64,000 bases of DNA from positions 1,860,001 through 1,924,000 of the forward strand of contig CANUEZ040000205.1 in assembly GCA_948099385.1 (NCBI GenBank), read 5' to 3'. Both the position numbers and the translations under genes were made by a program. The notes under the pieces were generated by a model, which was given only the letters and a program-made list of their open reading frames with translations, had not been told where the DNA came from and made no database searches. This DNA comes from Fasciola hepatica (taxonomy: Eukaryota; Platyhelminthes; Trematoda; Plagiorchiida; Fasciolidae). Below are positions 1 to 13,586 of this stretch, piece after piece. Within the stretch, counting starts at the first letter, position 1; every line of letters starts with the position of its first letter.

Positions 1-574
1 CGAAAATGACCTGATACGTCCAGTCATTCATGCAGGAAAAGTTTGAAAGACCGATAAATACTGCAATTTTTTATGGTTCGTATTCTGATTGCTTTAAATA
101 AAGATTGGACGACGAAATCGGAACCTTCTCTCCAAAATATGAAAATAGAACAAGTACAGTGTATTAGTTCTTAGCAGCTTACATCTTCAACTTCTTCTTT
201 GCTGAATACGAACTATGCCAGTCTAGGCTCGTCGTCTTATCTAATGGCTATATTCGTTTTGTACATGAAACCGATTTTGGTAAAGGCTTGAAGCAAGTCT
301 ACCCAATTAGGTGTATAAACGGCATTTATGAAACAGCTGATGATCAACTTATCATTTATTGCAAACATTATTTCCTCTTCATGGTGAGCAAGAGGCAAAA
401 CGTAAACGATAGTCTAGTTGGCACTGTAAAGAACATTCTGAATAAAGATTCGGGCAAAATTACCAACATCGAGCCCATTTTTCTAAGGAGTACTCAGCTC
501 CATGCCACTTCCAATGAATGGTGCGAAACAAACGATTTTGAGTCCGTGAAATATACTTTATCCTGATAATTTTC
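1..574. other. flank, no recognised feature
   Basis: I see no gene, RNA or repeat that I can name here. The longest open frame is a 92-codon one (288-566, plus strand) with no recognisable motif. The sequence is not related by eye to the satellite on the right. Confidence 0.5.
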
Positions 575-1201
575 GGTGGAGCTAGACGAATAACAAGAGG
601 AGGGATTTTATTAGTCATCAAATCTACGTGTCCGCCGTCTGATGTCAACTGGCACTAGTATTACAACACGAGTCACAACATATTGATGAGGGTACTTGAT
701 CTCCAGATAATGTTGGAATCAAGGAATCGCAATCCGTTTCGATTATTAAATCAAGATCCCTCAGTAGGCAGTGTGTCCCAGATAAATTTACAACAAGAAA
801 TACTGATCGATTGGGATCAGTATGTCTGGGCAAGAAGTGTTGTGCTGTAAACGGACAAAATTCAGGTTGAATATTTCTACTACGGTGGTGAAATCTGAGC
901 TCACATACATATTCCGAATACGCCATTCAGTCAGCACTCAGCAGGTTCTCATCGCTTCCGTGGAAGATTAATTCAATCTCCTAATCGACCATAATGGTAT
1001 CAATGTTTTGACAAAGGATCAGCTAGTGACAGGATCAACGTTGATACTTTTCAACTGTAAACTTCCTAAAGGTGATTCCGGATTGGTTAAACACATCTCA
1101 CAGGAACATCTCGTGACGAAGTCCCAGTCCGGCAACCTACTTTTATTTAGAGAAATGTGATTTTACCTTTTTTTGGGCCCCATTCAAACTGTCCTTATAT
1201 G
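575..1201. repeat. dispersed repeat, copy 1 (diverged)
   Basis: This stretch aligns by eye, in the same orientation, with 9561-10190. Shared landmarks in order are: GAGTCACAACATATTGAT (near 669 and 9642), CAGTGTGTCCCAGATAAAT against CAATGTGTCCGAGATAAAT, GGTTCTCATCGCT, GTGACAGGATC, TTTTTCAACTGTGAAC-like sequence, CCTAAAGGTG, and GAAATGTGATTTTACC. There are many substitutions and small indels, so the copies are old. Read forward in one frame, both copies encode a similar peptide block beginning HESQHID and continuing to a SRS..QCV.DK segment, but copy 1 has an in-frame stop in between. The family is not recognised. It could be a transposable-element fragment or an old segmental duplication. Confidence 0.75.
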
Positions 1202-4200
1202 GTTTCATGGATAATTCGTACACATCTGTATTATTTTCAACGATTCTTGATTGTTACACGGATGTTCATGGCCAAGCTGTGCTTAAAACTGTGTGTTAAA
1301 AATCCGTCGAAGTCGTTCATTTTCCCCTGCGCATTCACAGATTCGTTTTAGGCGTACATCCCATAGCGTTTCACTGATATAACAGCCACAAGTAAAAAGG
1401 AAGTCAGTTATTCGAAGAGATAAAATTATAGTTGCCTTGAAAAAAGCCATGCACAGAAATTGTTACTGGAACAGTAATCACACTCAGGACATACTTTCAC
1501 AAAAACAGGAAGTGTTGGTTTCAAGTAAAAATCATTATTGCAACCGAAATTGCATTGATTGTTTTTACATTCATATCCAGCCGAGGATTTTCAGATCAAG
1601 GCAAAGTTTCATAGAGTAAAAAATGGTTCATTTTGCATCGATAAAACGTCACCTGGCGATGGCTTTTTGTTTTGTCCATCAAGATCAAATCATAATTTTG
1701 TATGTATGGATAACAGATGACGAGAGCACGAATAACAGGTTCAGTATGCGAACCGTGGTAGTTTGTGATAGATAGGTGATAACCAAATCTACTTCCGTAG
1801 TACTTCAAAGCGTAACATTTAAAGTCTATTTTATTACAAAGTCTCAGAAAGCAAACAAAAAACACTCACAAAAACATGTGCACTAAATTCAATTACTTCA
1901 GAAATTATTTAAATGGCTCGAATTCAACTCTATCATTTCGTGGCGAACCCTCATGGCCGGATGATTACTGACAATGCAAGTGAGGAAATCACTAAATTGA
2001 ATGGCCGCAGTTGATATTGCACAAATTGAAAAGGAATGGCTCTGGTGAGCACCGCATTCCGATAGGCCATTACCAAAATGCCTTGCCGATAAACATGTGC
2101 TTGCTAAATTGACACAAGTGTATATGGGTTCGAATTTCCACATTCGGTGCGATGGGATTATATGCCCTTATCCCACAGTAGTGGTGTACATTTGAGTAAG
2201 TACAAATTCGAGCGCCACAGTGTACTCTCATTGAACTAGCTATGTAATAGCTTCATTGGAATTCCTTATTCCGCTCACGTAGATGCCTCTGTGTAAATAA
2301 CATCTTCAGCACATTGCAGCAGCTATTGGCAGGTAAGCTATCGTGGAATTGGATCGTAGTCAAACTCGCTTGAAATATAGCTCACTCATCATCCAAGTTT
2401 ACATAAGTTCGAATAAATAAGAGATGAAGCCATAGTCCATCAACCACTGCACGGATTTACTTAGAGTCGAATAAACCCTCACGTTTCTCCTTGATGTTCA
2501 ATCAATCATATACCGATAGTTGTGTTCTTACTTATGCTTATCATGCATTTTAGAACTGCAAGTTGTCTCATCTGATTTGTGCGATACGCTAAGCGCTATA
2601 CGGTCAGATATGTGGCAAACAAAGATGGGCTTTAGGTTTGTTCCAGACTCCTATTTCGAGCAGTAATATAAACCTCTTAGATTCCACGAATATTCAGTTA
2701 AAATGCATAGAACATAAGTAAAACCCATTTGATGTTCTTATAAACATAATTTATTAATTATGAAAAATAGTAGCCCTCTATGATTGCAATCACCTATCTG
2801 AAATAAACCCGTTTGCGTTTCTACGAAACATTCCCTTCATAGAACTTCGTACCATGTGATAAGTGGCCGGGAATTGAGGAGGATTCTCTTTAATTGATAT
2901 TCTAGTCAAGAATGAATTATTTTGGTCTTTTGTGTTTTCATTTTTTCCCGACCAAAACTATCCACACACTCTCGTCCTGGAATATGATATCTGTGAGACT
3001 AATCAGGTCAGTGGGTTTGATGAACTGCACCCGCGTACATCAAGTCTTGGGTGGGTTATTGTGCAATTTAGATGAAGACCACAGTCAAGGCTATAAGGGT
3101 AAATTTCTGCATTTGTGCTTGGACCCGAATAATGTCCACTTGTTGAGGTGGCAATATTAAACTGGACAGTAATCACCATGTTGGTGAACCATTTGCTCGT
3201 CCCGTCTTGACAATATGTATAATCCGTCATGCCAACATCATGTGATTTTTCCCGAATAGTACTCAGCTTTCCTAAGGCTTCACACATATTCACACGAGTC
3301 AGTACCAATCATTCAGTTGGATTTGTGAACCCGCAAGTGAATCATGGATCAGCTAAGCGGCTACCGACTCAGAGGTCAGAACTGATTCATCTGGGCCTAT
3401 CTGGTGGAAGCAAACAGAAAATGGTATACATAATCAGTATCAGTCGTTGTCTCGTACGGTGCCTTTCGCAGAAGGAAGGCCAAGCTACAAATAGCAATAA
3501 CGAGATAAAGTAATAAAATGTTTATACTTGCCCGGTCTGCACCAATCCCGGTGTTGAAGAGAAAAAAACAGCCAGTGGGTAACTGAAGCCTGAGGAAATG
3601 GTTTCTGTTTCTTACAGATAGGTGTGAGAAAAATTCAGCAAATGAGCTTGTTAAACCCGGTGAGAAACATTTACGGCGAATAAAAATTGTCGGGATACCT
3701 GGAAATTTCCGAAACATTTGAGCAGCAAAAATTCACTGAAACTCCCACCAGTGGTTGGTGATAAAGATTTCAATCGGAACGTCATTTTCTCGAAACCATA
3801 AGGTACGCGTCTTATAAATATCCGTTCACTAATTTCAGAAACAAAAAATGTCTCAAGATCGTCTATCCCCTTCTAGTATAACAAATCCCCTGATATCAAA
3901 AAATACACGTCTGCATAAGTTTTGTCCACGATCAGAATTTTTTTTTTCGACGTGGTAGGCTTCACGTTGCATACATCAATTACTAAGAAAAGTCGACATT
4001 GCTGGAAATATAAATGGCTTCATCTTGGGTAGTCTGATGAGCCATAGAATAGACTGACAAGGTCTTCTGAGATGAAAGTTCTTTATTTCTAAGCTCGACT
4101 TTCTACCCCCTAATTGAAGGAAAGTTTTGTTGCTGTTGCAAAATTGCAAATAGTACAGTTAATGGTTAAGGAGCGATTCGTCCCGCATGAGTTTGTTCAC

Positions 4201-7200
4201 AAACCTTTCATGGAACAAATCATGAAGCGCTATTTTCAAAAACTGCTATTTATCCAGGTGACTTCGTTCTTTGGTTTTTGGATGATTTATTGACGATGGT
4301 GATTATTTTCCTGACTTGTATGATGTTTCAAATTAAAGTCCACCTATAAAGCTAAACGCGATTTATTCCGATCCAAATCAATAATGATGGTTGGTTTAAT
4401 ACGCTTCGGGGACCAAATTGACTTTCTCATAAACCAAACACTCAAACGATGAGCTAACCCACTGCCAAAATGGTGGTCTTTTGAACTTGAATCCACTGAT
4501 GAAATTATTTTTGTCCTCTTTCATTTGGTTTGCAATCCAGCCTTCATATCACGTGGAACTAATCGCACTGAAAATTGCCGTTACTCTATGTCTAACGGGG
4601 AGTGAGTGGTCCCGGGAAGATTCCTGTTGGTGATTAAAGCGAAGATTTCAGACATTTTTCTCGATCACAATGCACACAACATTTTCTCCCATTCATTCAA
4701 GTTTTTAGTTATCCTAAATCAGAGAATTACACTTTGGATATTTTTATAAGATTCATCCGGCAATAAGTGGTTTTATTTAGGTTGAAACGCTGAGCACAAT
4801 AATTGAAAAAGGCGTCAGCAATTCGACATTCGCCCCTTTTTTAGATGGTACAGGGAAAGTTGAGTTTGAGTGGTGCTTCTCAACGCCATCACGGTAACAT
4901 ATAAGCGATTATCAAGGCTTGTTCGTATGACTCTGACGCCAGTTCTCACAACGATGCGGGCTAGTTTTCCCTTTCTTCAGTAAGCTTGGCAGTGTTACAG
5001 TCGTTTAATTATACACGGCGCAGCATAGACACAGTATTAATGAGAGGGAACCGAATAAATAAGTGTTGTCACTGAAAAAGCTTCCGTGCCCATTGAAATC
5101 GACACCAGCAGAATATATTTGTGCATGTGTATATTCCGAATTCGAGTTTCGCTCCGGTAATTCAACAAAATTGTGAGTATACAGACACTGATCTATAATT
5201 TTCTTTAAGCCGCCAATAGTATTTATTGAGAAGTACGCATATTTCAGAGCAGTCCTCCAGCATGACAAGACAATGTTACAGCGTTTAGGCGGGTTCGTTT
5301 TGGTGTAGCGAACATCCCGACAAAGCATCCAGTGATGTGCTTCGTTTGATCAGAAATGAGCATGATACCGAACTGCGAATTGTTCATCACACACAAAGCC
5401 TTTCAGGCCATTCAAATGAAGTGTGCAAACATCATGAAATCGGGCAGCAGCAATCCATTTCAACCGGTTCCACGTCTTCTACAGTTTTTTCATCCTCCGT
5501 GGTATGATGATGGACAGAATCAATCCGAATGCCGTCAGATTCAGTTTTCTCATTCGGTAACCAATAAAGTATAGAAACCACTGCTTCCGCGACCGCTGGG
5601 TTTGACTTCTTGTGTTCAAGAATATCAAGTTTACCCTGAATATTCTCACAACTTAGTAAATAATAATATTGATACCAATAGAGTCAAGGATACGCTCCCC
5701 ATAAGTGAGATCGGAGAGGTGTATGAGAATCCATATGGACGGAGTAAAATAAGGTGAACGCGACATACAATCTCCCCGAACACTTCCGATTACAAAGATT
5801 TGCGTGATGAAATTGAGGTTTTTGGCTGTATATTACTGATGTCGGTATTTTTTTCTTGAAAAATTTGTCCAGCGATAAAGAACTGTAAATCGATGAGAAT
5901 TAAAGAATGAACGTTTGTTACCGTAAACATATTGGTGGATCTAAAGCAGGAAATTCCGAGGACTGGTATCCGCCCGACTTCGTGGTGGACTTTGAGGATT
6001 TGACGAGGCTTCTTGAAACTTGGGCCTCCTAAGCCGAGTTGAGGCCTGTTGAGTGTAAGCTATTGTCAAAGCGATGGTTGTGAATGGAACTTACTGGGGA
6101 TTTAGAAGGGGCGGACCGAAATCATGGCATATTTTTGGGTTTATATACCCCTGTAAACCGTCGTGATATAAAATGATTGTTTCAGGTGGCTCTGCTCAAA
6201 CCGGATGCGTATTCGCGTTTGCACGCTGTCAGTCATGATAGACTCCTGAATATGTCACCACCTACGCAAAATTATTGACAAAAATCGGCAGATCGTTTCA
6301 TGGACATTTCTTTGGAACCACTGAAAGAAAAATGCGTATCACCGGCGTATGGTGAGAACTGAAAATTTCGCAGTCGGTACAGGCCATCAGGTTTCCAGAC
6401 TTTATCGATGGACCCGAAGAAGAACACAAAAGATTCGGCAATATGTGACTTATTGGAGCTGACTTCTATAAGATTTAGGGAAAATCAGTGATATCGATAA
6501 AGCGAATCAAGTCCGGTGGTTCTGTTTTTGCTTGTACCATCGCACACATTTTGTGATTTCTATGGAATTTTTTTAATTATTTCTGGGGAAAGCGATTTCC
6601 TAATCGAGTAGCACATCATTTTCGCCACTGGCTTTGCTTCTGAGTTAATTTCTTGACGTTTTCGACCTATTGGAATCTTAATCACTTTGCAACCAACCAG
6701 GGAGTCAAAACGTGCCAACTAAGGTCATTGCTGGATTCAAGATATTGATGCCTCTCCGCCAAGCCATATATTGACCGTCACGACACATCTTCCACCAACA
6801 ACCAATATATATGAGGAAATATTTTTTTACTTAATTTTTCTTTTCATCTCACAATAATTTATCACAATTCAGGAACTGGGCTGTGGCCAAAAACTGCCTA
6901 CTGAGAAAAAAACCCGTGGGTTTGGGATTGAATCCGAATTATTATATTTCAGAGTCCACGATGATAACTGCTCGGCGACCGCCAGTGAAGCGCGAATAGC
7001 GAAAAAACGACATCCAATGTGCACGCATGTGTGAAAGGTGTTTGCTATAGTTCTAGCAGACAAGTCCGTGATGTCCATGGTTTATTGATCAGAACCAAGG
7101 GTATTGTTGAGCCTACCGACACAGATAGAAAATTTGGCAGATAGACAGTATGTCATCGCTTTATAAACGAAATTCGATTGTCTCCCACCCGGCTGTTATG

Positions 7201-9560
7201 ATCCTTTCGGCTTTTTATCCGTTTTTGGTTTCTTTCGCTTGTATCAATTTGTTTCTTATCCTGCTCACCTAGAAGATGCACTGGTTAAGGATGTGATTGA
7301 TTTTCTATACGGTTCTTTAATTTATGAGCATTAGAGAACAGAAGGAATTGAACATATGAATAAGAATCTTTGAACACGCAAAGAAAACTATCACATCAAA
7401 TAATGCGACAGAATACCGAGTAGTTCGGGTTCAGTGCATTTACCCAGAACGTATTTGAAGCTGAATAAATGTGCGCGCCTTCGCAGAAATCTACGCCCAT
7501 GAGGAACCAATTGAACGTTTATGTGTTTTGTGTGTGCAAACAATTCAATGATCGTAGGGCGGACAGTGATCTCTCTTAAGTTACAAGTGAGCGTGTGTGT
7601 GTGCCTTGGGTTCAATGGTGATAATTGGACGGTGAACACACATGCAATTTCAAGTGTCTAAGTCTGTCGGATAGGTGGGTGTGTGCGTGTTGGCAGGTGG
7701 TAAGGGCGAAAGTGATGTGATGAATGAGCGTTGAGCTTGTCAATCAAACATCATTGCATCTTGGGTATCCCTGCTTATATTTCAGAGAGTGGTCGTGTAA
7801 TGCACCGAAAATTCGGTCGATCGAAAGCATATATTCAGACGAGTGAATGTCGGCAGTCTGTCCAGTTGACTTCCCTTGCCATTGCTTTATTGTTGAGATT
7901 CAGCGAAAATTATGTGTAACGTGCACACCATCAAACAGTTTTATTTAAGGAGAAATGACGAGATGAAACGTTTACGGTTTGTCATCGTACTGCATCCAAT
8001 CAGTTGCAAATGGGGTAATTGGTGGCCGCATCCATAAAAAAGAAAGGATTTCTTTTTCACTCCAGTCTCTTCAGAGGGGATAAATCATACATGCCACTCT
8101 TAGGTAATTGGAGTATCACCTGATGGTACACCCAAACACTTATCCTCATCACATTGTTCAGCACGTGTTCCACACCACCATTTCGTATGCTCAGAGAGAT
8201 TTTCCAATAGTTTTCTACCCACTTTGATGCGGATGGCTGAGTAATGCTGTTACCTAATTTAATCGCGTTCGCCACAGATTCAACTATTTATCCGCATGTT
8301 TGTTGTTACCGGTTCGCAAAAGTGTGTAACACATGCACAAAGTTTACTGGTAAGCAAAACAGAACGTTCTGAATATTGTGAAAGTAATGATGTTGATGAT
8401 ACAGTGTTACCAACACATGGTACATTGTATTTTCGATACACACCTTATATCATTTGATGCAAATATTCACAAGCAATTTTAGAAAAAACGGCCCGAAGAA
8501 CCCCATTCAGCCTAGATATTTCTGAGTTTCATCTCACTAAAACCTCGTGAAAAGATTAGGGTCAAAGAAGTAGGGTGATGGATCATTCAGTGACCAGTAG
8601 TTGTCTGAAACAATCGAGGCCGAATCATCCAATCGGGTGGTCCAGAAAAGCCAACCAGAAGAGTTGATCCTCAATCACATTTGGGTCAATAATTTCCCAA
8701 TCAAGGTTTCCATTATGATCAACGCATGTCTTATATGAATGGTAGTTTTTATGGCGAAGAAATCAGATTGTTCGAAGATAGATATATCTTTTTTTAGATC
8801 AAGTGGGGCGGATTAAAACCGCGTTCAAGCGAATACATCGGTCGGAAAGTTTTACATAACATACACACAAAAACAGCATGGTCGCGGTTCACTCGGTGTT
8901 CCCACCAAATGCGACTTCTCCTTCAGAGACATCAGAGGCCGAAGACGGAAAGTCATCATGAATCCTCAACATGTATCCGATTCACAATCGTAGGGCAAAA
9001 CACTGTCTGCAGCCGAATCGGCGACGTGCTCAAATATTGTGTGACGGATATCATTTAGGTGCTAGTTTTAACTCTGCCATTTGTTATGCCATCTCCCAAA
9101 AGCCAGAGATAATTAAACGTGCTGAATAACTCCAACTTCTTTTTATTGATGGTTAATACTGGAACGGGCTTCTGCCAGTCCTGCAGGAGAAATTTCAAAT
9201 TAGGTGGGGCAAAAAACAGGCCATATCCGAACATGTCAATCTGCGCGGTTTAAAGTTAATCACATTTCTGTTGCATAGTTGTTTACGACGATGACGCAAG
9301 GTGTGAAAAAAAAATCACTACTGGATTTGTCAGACCAAAACTCGTTATGCACGAAGAGTATACAATCCTTTATCGAGCTACCATGGTTCATGAACGCTGT
9401 TGGGTTGCGCGTTATGGATGTTCGAAAGACGACAGGAATTTTAGTTTGTCATAGTCTAGCCGTCATTGTTCTGTGCGTTTGAGATGCCTACCGAAGCAGT
9501 GGGATGGCTGGACTCACAACTGAATGTGGTCGGAGTCCATATAGGGGGCGGGGTACGATC
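1202..9560. other. flank, long stretch without a recognised gene
   Basis: No protein family, RNA gene or mobile element is identifiable in this 8.4 kb. Open frames on either strand do not exceed about 107 codons (5005-5328, minus) and carry no motif I can name. I found no reverse transcriptase, integrase or transposase signature. The stretch contains ordinary short A or T runs (for example around 3940) but no tandem array. It could be intergenic or intronic DNA, or decayed coding sequence. The two copies of the dispersed repeat flank it. Confidence 0.5.
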
Positions 9561-9825
9561 GGTGGAACTAGAGGAACAATATGAAAGGGATGTCATTGGT
9601 CGTCAAATCCACGTGCCTTTCATCAGCTCTCAACTGACACACGAGTCACAACATATTGATAAGGTATCATCCGAGGATACTATATCTGAAGATAATTTTG
9701 AAATCAGAGAATTGCTAACTGTTTTCATAATGAATTCAAGATCCCAGAGTGGGCAATGTGTCCGAGATAAATGTACATCAAGAGATATCGGTAGAATAAG
9801 ATCGCTGAGGCTGGGCGAGAAATGA
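9466..9825 (+). other. 119-codon open frame, unrecognised, overlapping dispersed repeat copy 2
   Basis: This is the longest uninterrupted frame in the flank. It starts at an ATG, with a second in-frame ATG at 9484, and reads a polar peptide with an HESQHID block and the C-terminal part SRSQSGQCVRDK. The HESQHID and SRS..QCV.DK parts are also present, in one frame but separated by a stop, in repeat copy 1 near 661-790. That suggests both descend from a once-coding or at least similar sequence. No signal peptide, membrane segment or catalytic motif is visible. It may be a remnant of a mobile element or a chance frame, so I do not assign a function. Confidence 0.15.
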
Positions 9826-10190
9826 GGCGATGTTAACGGACGCTAATTCAGGTTTCAAATCTCTACTAGGATAGCGAAATTGGAACACACAAACATATTC
9901 CGAAAGCAACATTCAGTCATCATTCAACGGGTTCTCATCGCTCTCATAGGAGATGAATTTATTCACCTCCTCGATGGTGATTTGTATCAGTGTTTTAAGG
10001 AATACTTTGCGGGTGACAGGATCTAAATTGGTATTTTTCAACTGTGAACATCCTAAAGGTGTCTCCGGATTAGTTAAACTCATCTTGCAGGGAAATTTAA
10101 CGACTTAGTCACAGTTCGGCTACCTACTCTTGCGTAGCGAAATGTGATTTTACCATGGTTATGGTGCCCGATGTAAACTGCCCTTCATAC
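9561..10190. repeat. dispersed repeat, copy 2 (diverged)
   Basis: Direct-orientation partner of 575-1201, starting at GGTGGAACTAGA (575 has GGTGGAGCTAGA) and fading out after the GTGATTTTACC landmark into a weaker match ending near 10190. The two copies are about 9 kb apart. Equal length and orientation would fit a very old LTR pair, but no clear TG...CA ends or internal retroelement coding region support that. The family is unknown. Confidence 0.75.
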
Positions 10191-12306
10191 TGTGCTGACT
10201 GCTTCTTGTGCTTGGGCATACTCCAGGTCGTTATTATTATTTAGTCAAGCCTCATTAATTACTAGTCGATCACACTATCTGTCGATCGAACTTAATTTCT
10301 TGTACGTAAAATCATATTGCTATCCCGATGATTTACTCAGCTGCTTACGTGACCGTTTGCTTGCTTGCCTGCATTCCCGTCGGCTACGTCCGGTTTGTGT
10401 CTACTTTTATCCAAATAATGAATACAAAATCATTACATGTTCGAACAATAATATTAAAGTAAAAAACATGTGACGCAGAAGAGAATTGGGTTTATCACTC
10501 AATGACGTACCTAGAATAAACAAGTCATCATCCGAAAAGTTCTCTACACATAAAAATTCCGCAAACCCACTAAAATTACCACCGTTTGCATAGGACGTCA
10601 TGGCATTGGGTAAATTGTATATTCTCGTCTCATTCAGCAGATTAAATAATAAGTCGCTCTATCTGCAGATATGCTTGTTAGCATGGTTACGAAGCCTTTT
10701 ACCACATATCTGACGGAGAATTAAGGTGAACCTTTGGTAAATGGTAAATCACCCACAATTCTATGAATCAGAGTCAAGAATCGTATTAGGAAGTTAATTT
10801 GACTGCAGTTTTAAATCAATAGCTCAGTTTTATTGCTCTCGAGGACAATTTTTGCGTTTGAAAATAGTAGATGTGGAACATGTAGTTTTTACACCATGTA
10901 CTCGCATGAACACAAACCCACTGTGAATGTGGTCAGTAAGATAGGAGGCGCGCAAGATGGTGGTGACGTAATCGAATGAGTTAGTTAGCAGTGTTTCGTG
11001 GTCTTACGACCAAGTGAGTAAGTTCCGTGGATCAGCATAGCTGTTCGCGCTAGATCATGCCTAAATGTCAACACCAAGCAAACCTACGTGTAAGTGCGAG
11101 AGGGACTTTGATTAAATGTCAGCTTAGTGTGCGGGACTGTTTAAGCCAATCATAACGGTTGTTTAGATGACGAGAGAACGACTTGTATGCAAACACCCCA
11201 CAAGCTTTACCGTCAGCAAGAAGTATCAACCGGAGCTCACTGTCCGATATGCCTCCACACCATAGTCACCTTTTGCCAAGACTACACGTTTCTTCGATTT
11301 AACCATGTCACCATGTCAAATTCGTAGATGAAAACAATGGCATTTGATTTTCAATATTAAAGGGTTCCATGTACAGTCACTTTACTATCATAACTCGCTA
11401 CAGATGATCATAACATGAACGTGTGATCGGAGCTGCTTATAAGATTATCAGGCCTCAAAAATGACATACGGATTAGGGGTGTGATACGAAATGCAGGCAA
11501 GGATCGGAATCCAGACGACTGTTTATGGATCCTCCAATAATAGCCTAATCTTATGGCCATTCGTGAGCCAGCGAAAAGTCATAGTCAAAAGGAACAATGG
11601 TGCCCTCAGTAGTGAACAAATAAGTTTGTTTTTCACAATGCAATCTTCTGTACAGATAGTGTACATACCCAAAGCATAGTTTTTTTATCATTTCGTTTAG
11701 CAAGGAGTACCAGTGAGTATTTTTTCACAAGCATTCAATTTGGATTTTGATATGATGATGTCCGCAGTCGTCAGTTTTCATTTGCATTCATCCAAATGGT
11801 GTGGGAGGAGCCTGGAACCTGTTCACTGCCAAGAGGTTCTGAGTATTATGCAAAAAGCCAGAAAATTAAGTCACTTCCCTTTGAAGAAATTGTTTCAGCA
11901 GACTGAATAATCATACTATGCATGATTATTCATTTGTGAAATAATTGGCAGTATATCTTCCGGAGAGAAGCAGGTTCAGCGTAATATATTGAACAAGTCA
12001 CTTAGCTGTTTAGGTCATTCTCGACTAGAAAGATGTAAAACAAATTGTGTATATACAATCTAATTTGTCATGACTGGGCGCCGACTGAGTTACTCCAAAT
12101 TACGTTGAAAGATAAAAACTGTGAAACCGATGATTTAAGGTGAACCTTCTAGCATAGATGCAACTTTTGAAGAACCGAAACTCGTGTCTCTTTTATATGA
12201 CAGGGGATTTGATTCAGTCGATCTGGCAGTTCTATAGATTTGTATTATCTGGAGGTTGCACCAGAGAAATGTATTTCACATTTAAATTTTTGTATCCGAA
12301 AAGCAA
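10191..12306. other. flank adjoining the satellite, no recognised feature
   Basis: Two kilobases of sequence with only short open frames (at most 93 codons, 10192-10473 plus) and no recognised motif. No copy of the satellite monomer is visible before about 12307. Confidence 0.5.
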
Positions 12307-12644
12307 CAACAACCGGTGAACCATTGTGAATCGAACAACTTAACAACACAAGGCTATCCGGGATGGCTATCAACGCTTTGTTCAAAATCTACACTAATTG
12401 ATATAGCACCCTTCACAAACTCGCTTTGAATGGTAAGAACTAGCTTCGCGCAAACAGATCCACTCATATGATGGATAAATTCTCTGTAGGGGCCTCAGTA
12501 CAACCAACGAATTCCCAAATGAACAACCTACACAGCTTCCTTACTATGCATGCAATTGATTAGTAGTACGAAATTGGATTAAATTAGATTAGATTAGATT
12601 TGTATAATATGATTGATCATGCAGCTTGAACGCTCAACTGAGCA
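12307..12644 (-). repeat. first, truncated monomer at the array boundary
   Basis: Satellite similarity begins abruptly with CAACAACCGG at about 12307, that is, between the ribozyme and the B-box-like site. This monomer therefore keeps the A- and B-box-like sites but has no ribozyme of its own. It is among the most diverged copies, for example AAAATCTACACTAATTGAT instead of the usual CATCTACACTACATCAT. The bases just to its left show no satellite similarity. Confidence 0.85.
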
Positions 12645-12660
12645 TTGAAATGCATGGAAG

Positions 12661-12708
12661 CACTGTACAGCTGATTCATCCTCTAAGGGACTCGACTCAT
12701 CAGCAGTG
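12661..12708 (-). ncRNA. hammerhead copy, degenerate (left-edge type)
   Basis: First ribozyme position in the array. CUGAUGA and the 5-bp stem I are kept, but the second core box reads GAAU-C, which removes A15.1 and its pair with U16.1. The 4-bp element beside stem I is also missing, a combination shared with most left-edge monomers. Predicted inactive or very weak. Confidence 0.8.
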
Positions 12709-13538
12709 CACATCGACCGAGCCTACACGGGCACTCCAACAACCGGTGAACCATTGTGAATCGAACAACTTAACAACACAAGTCTATCCGGGATGGCTCT
12801 CAACGCTTTGCACCACATCTACACTACATCATATATAGCACCCTTCCCAAACTCGCTTTCAATGGTAAGAACCAGCTTCGCGCACACCGATCGACTCCTA
12901 TGATGGATGACTTCTCTGTAGGGGCCTTAGAACAACCCACGCATTCCCAAATGATAAAACTTTAACGCTTCCTTAACATGCATGCAATTGATTAGTAGTA
13001 GGAGACTAGATTAGATAAGATTAGATTAGATTAGATTATATTTGTATAATATGATTGATCATGCAGCTCGAACACTCAACTGAGCATTGAAATGCATGCA
13101 AGCACTGTACAGCTGATTCATCCTCTAAGGGACTCGACTCATCAGCAGTGCACATCGACCGAGCCCACACGCGCACTCCAACAACCGGTGAACCATTGTG
13201 AATCGAACAACATAACAACACAAGTCTAACCGGGATGGCTGTCAACGCTTTGTTCAACATATACACTACATCATATATAGCACACTTCCCAAACTCGCTT
13301 TGAATGGTAAGAACTAGATTCGCGCACACCGATCGACTCCTATGATGGATGACTTCTCTGTAGGGGCCTCAGTGCAAACAAAGCATTCCCAAATGAACAA
13401 CATACACAGCTTCCTCACTATGCATGCAATTGATAAGTAGTACGAGATTGGATTAAATTAGATTAGATTATATTTGTATAATATGATTGATCATGCAGCT
13501 TGAACGCTCAACTGAGCATTGAAATCCATGGAAGCACT

Positions 13539-13586
13539 CACTGTACAGCTGTTTCATCCTCTAAGGGACTCGACTCATCAGCAGTG
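13539..13586 (-). ncRNA. hammerhead copy, intact, alternative loop II
   Basis: The leftmost copy with all core positions intact. Stem II keeps the GUCC and GGAU arms, but the loop is CUUAGA rather than GAACAA (plus strand CCTCTAAGGGAC). The same loop type returns at 54567, 57265 and 58616, and in mutated copies at 42049, 46075 and 49643. Confidence 0.85.

Noticed and set aside
4030..4080. A second hammerhead in the flank (CTGATGAG)
   Set aside because: The downstream box reads GAAAG rather than GAAAC, and no stem I or stem III pairing is evident.
6440..6500. Possible BEL/Pao protease remnant (a translated LIGADFY string)
   Set aside because: Only seven residues match a remembered family motif, with a stop on each side and no other retroelement signature nearby.
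6880..7330. Decayed protein gene suggested by a long frame with few stops
   Set aside because: Several stops remain, no domain is recognised, and other frames look equally open.
575..10190. LTR retrotransposon with the two dispersed copies as LTRs
   Set aside because: No TG...CA ends, primer-binding site or gag-pol coding region could be found between them, and the copies are too diverged to judge.
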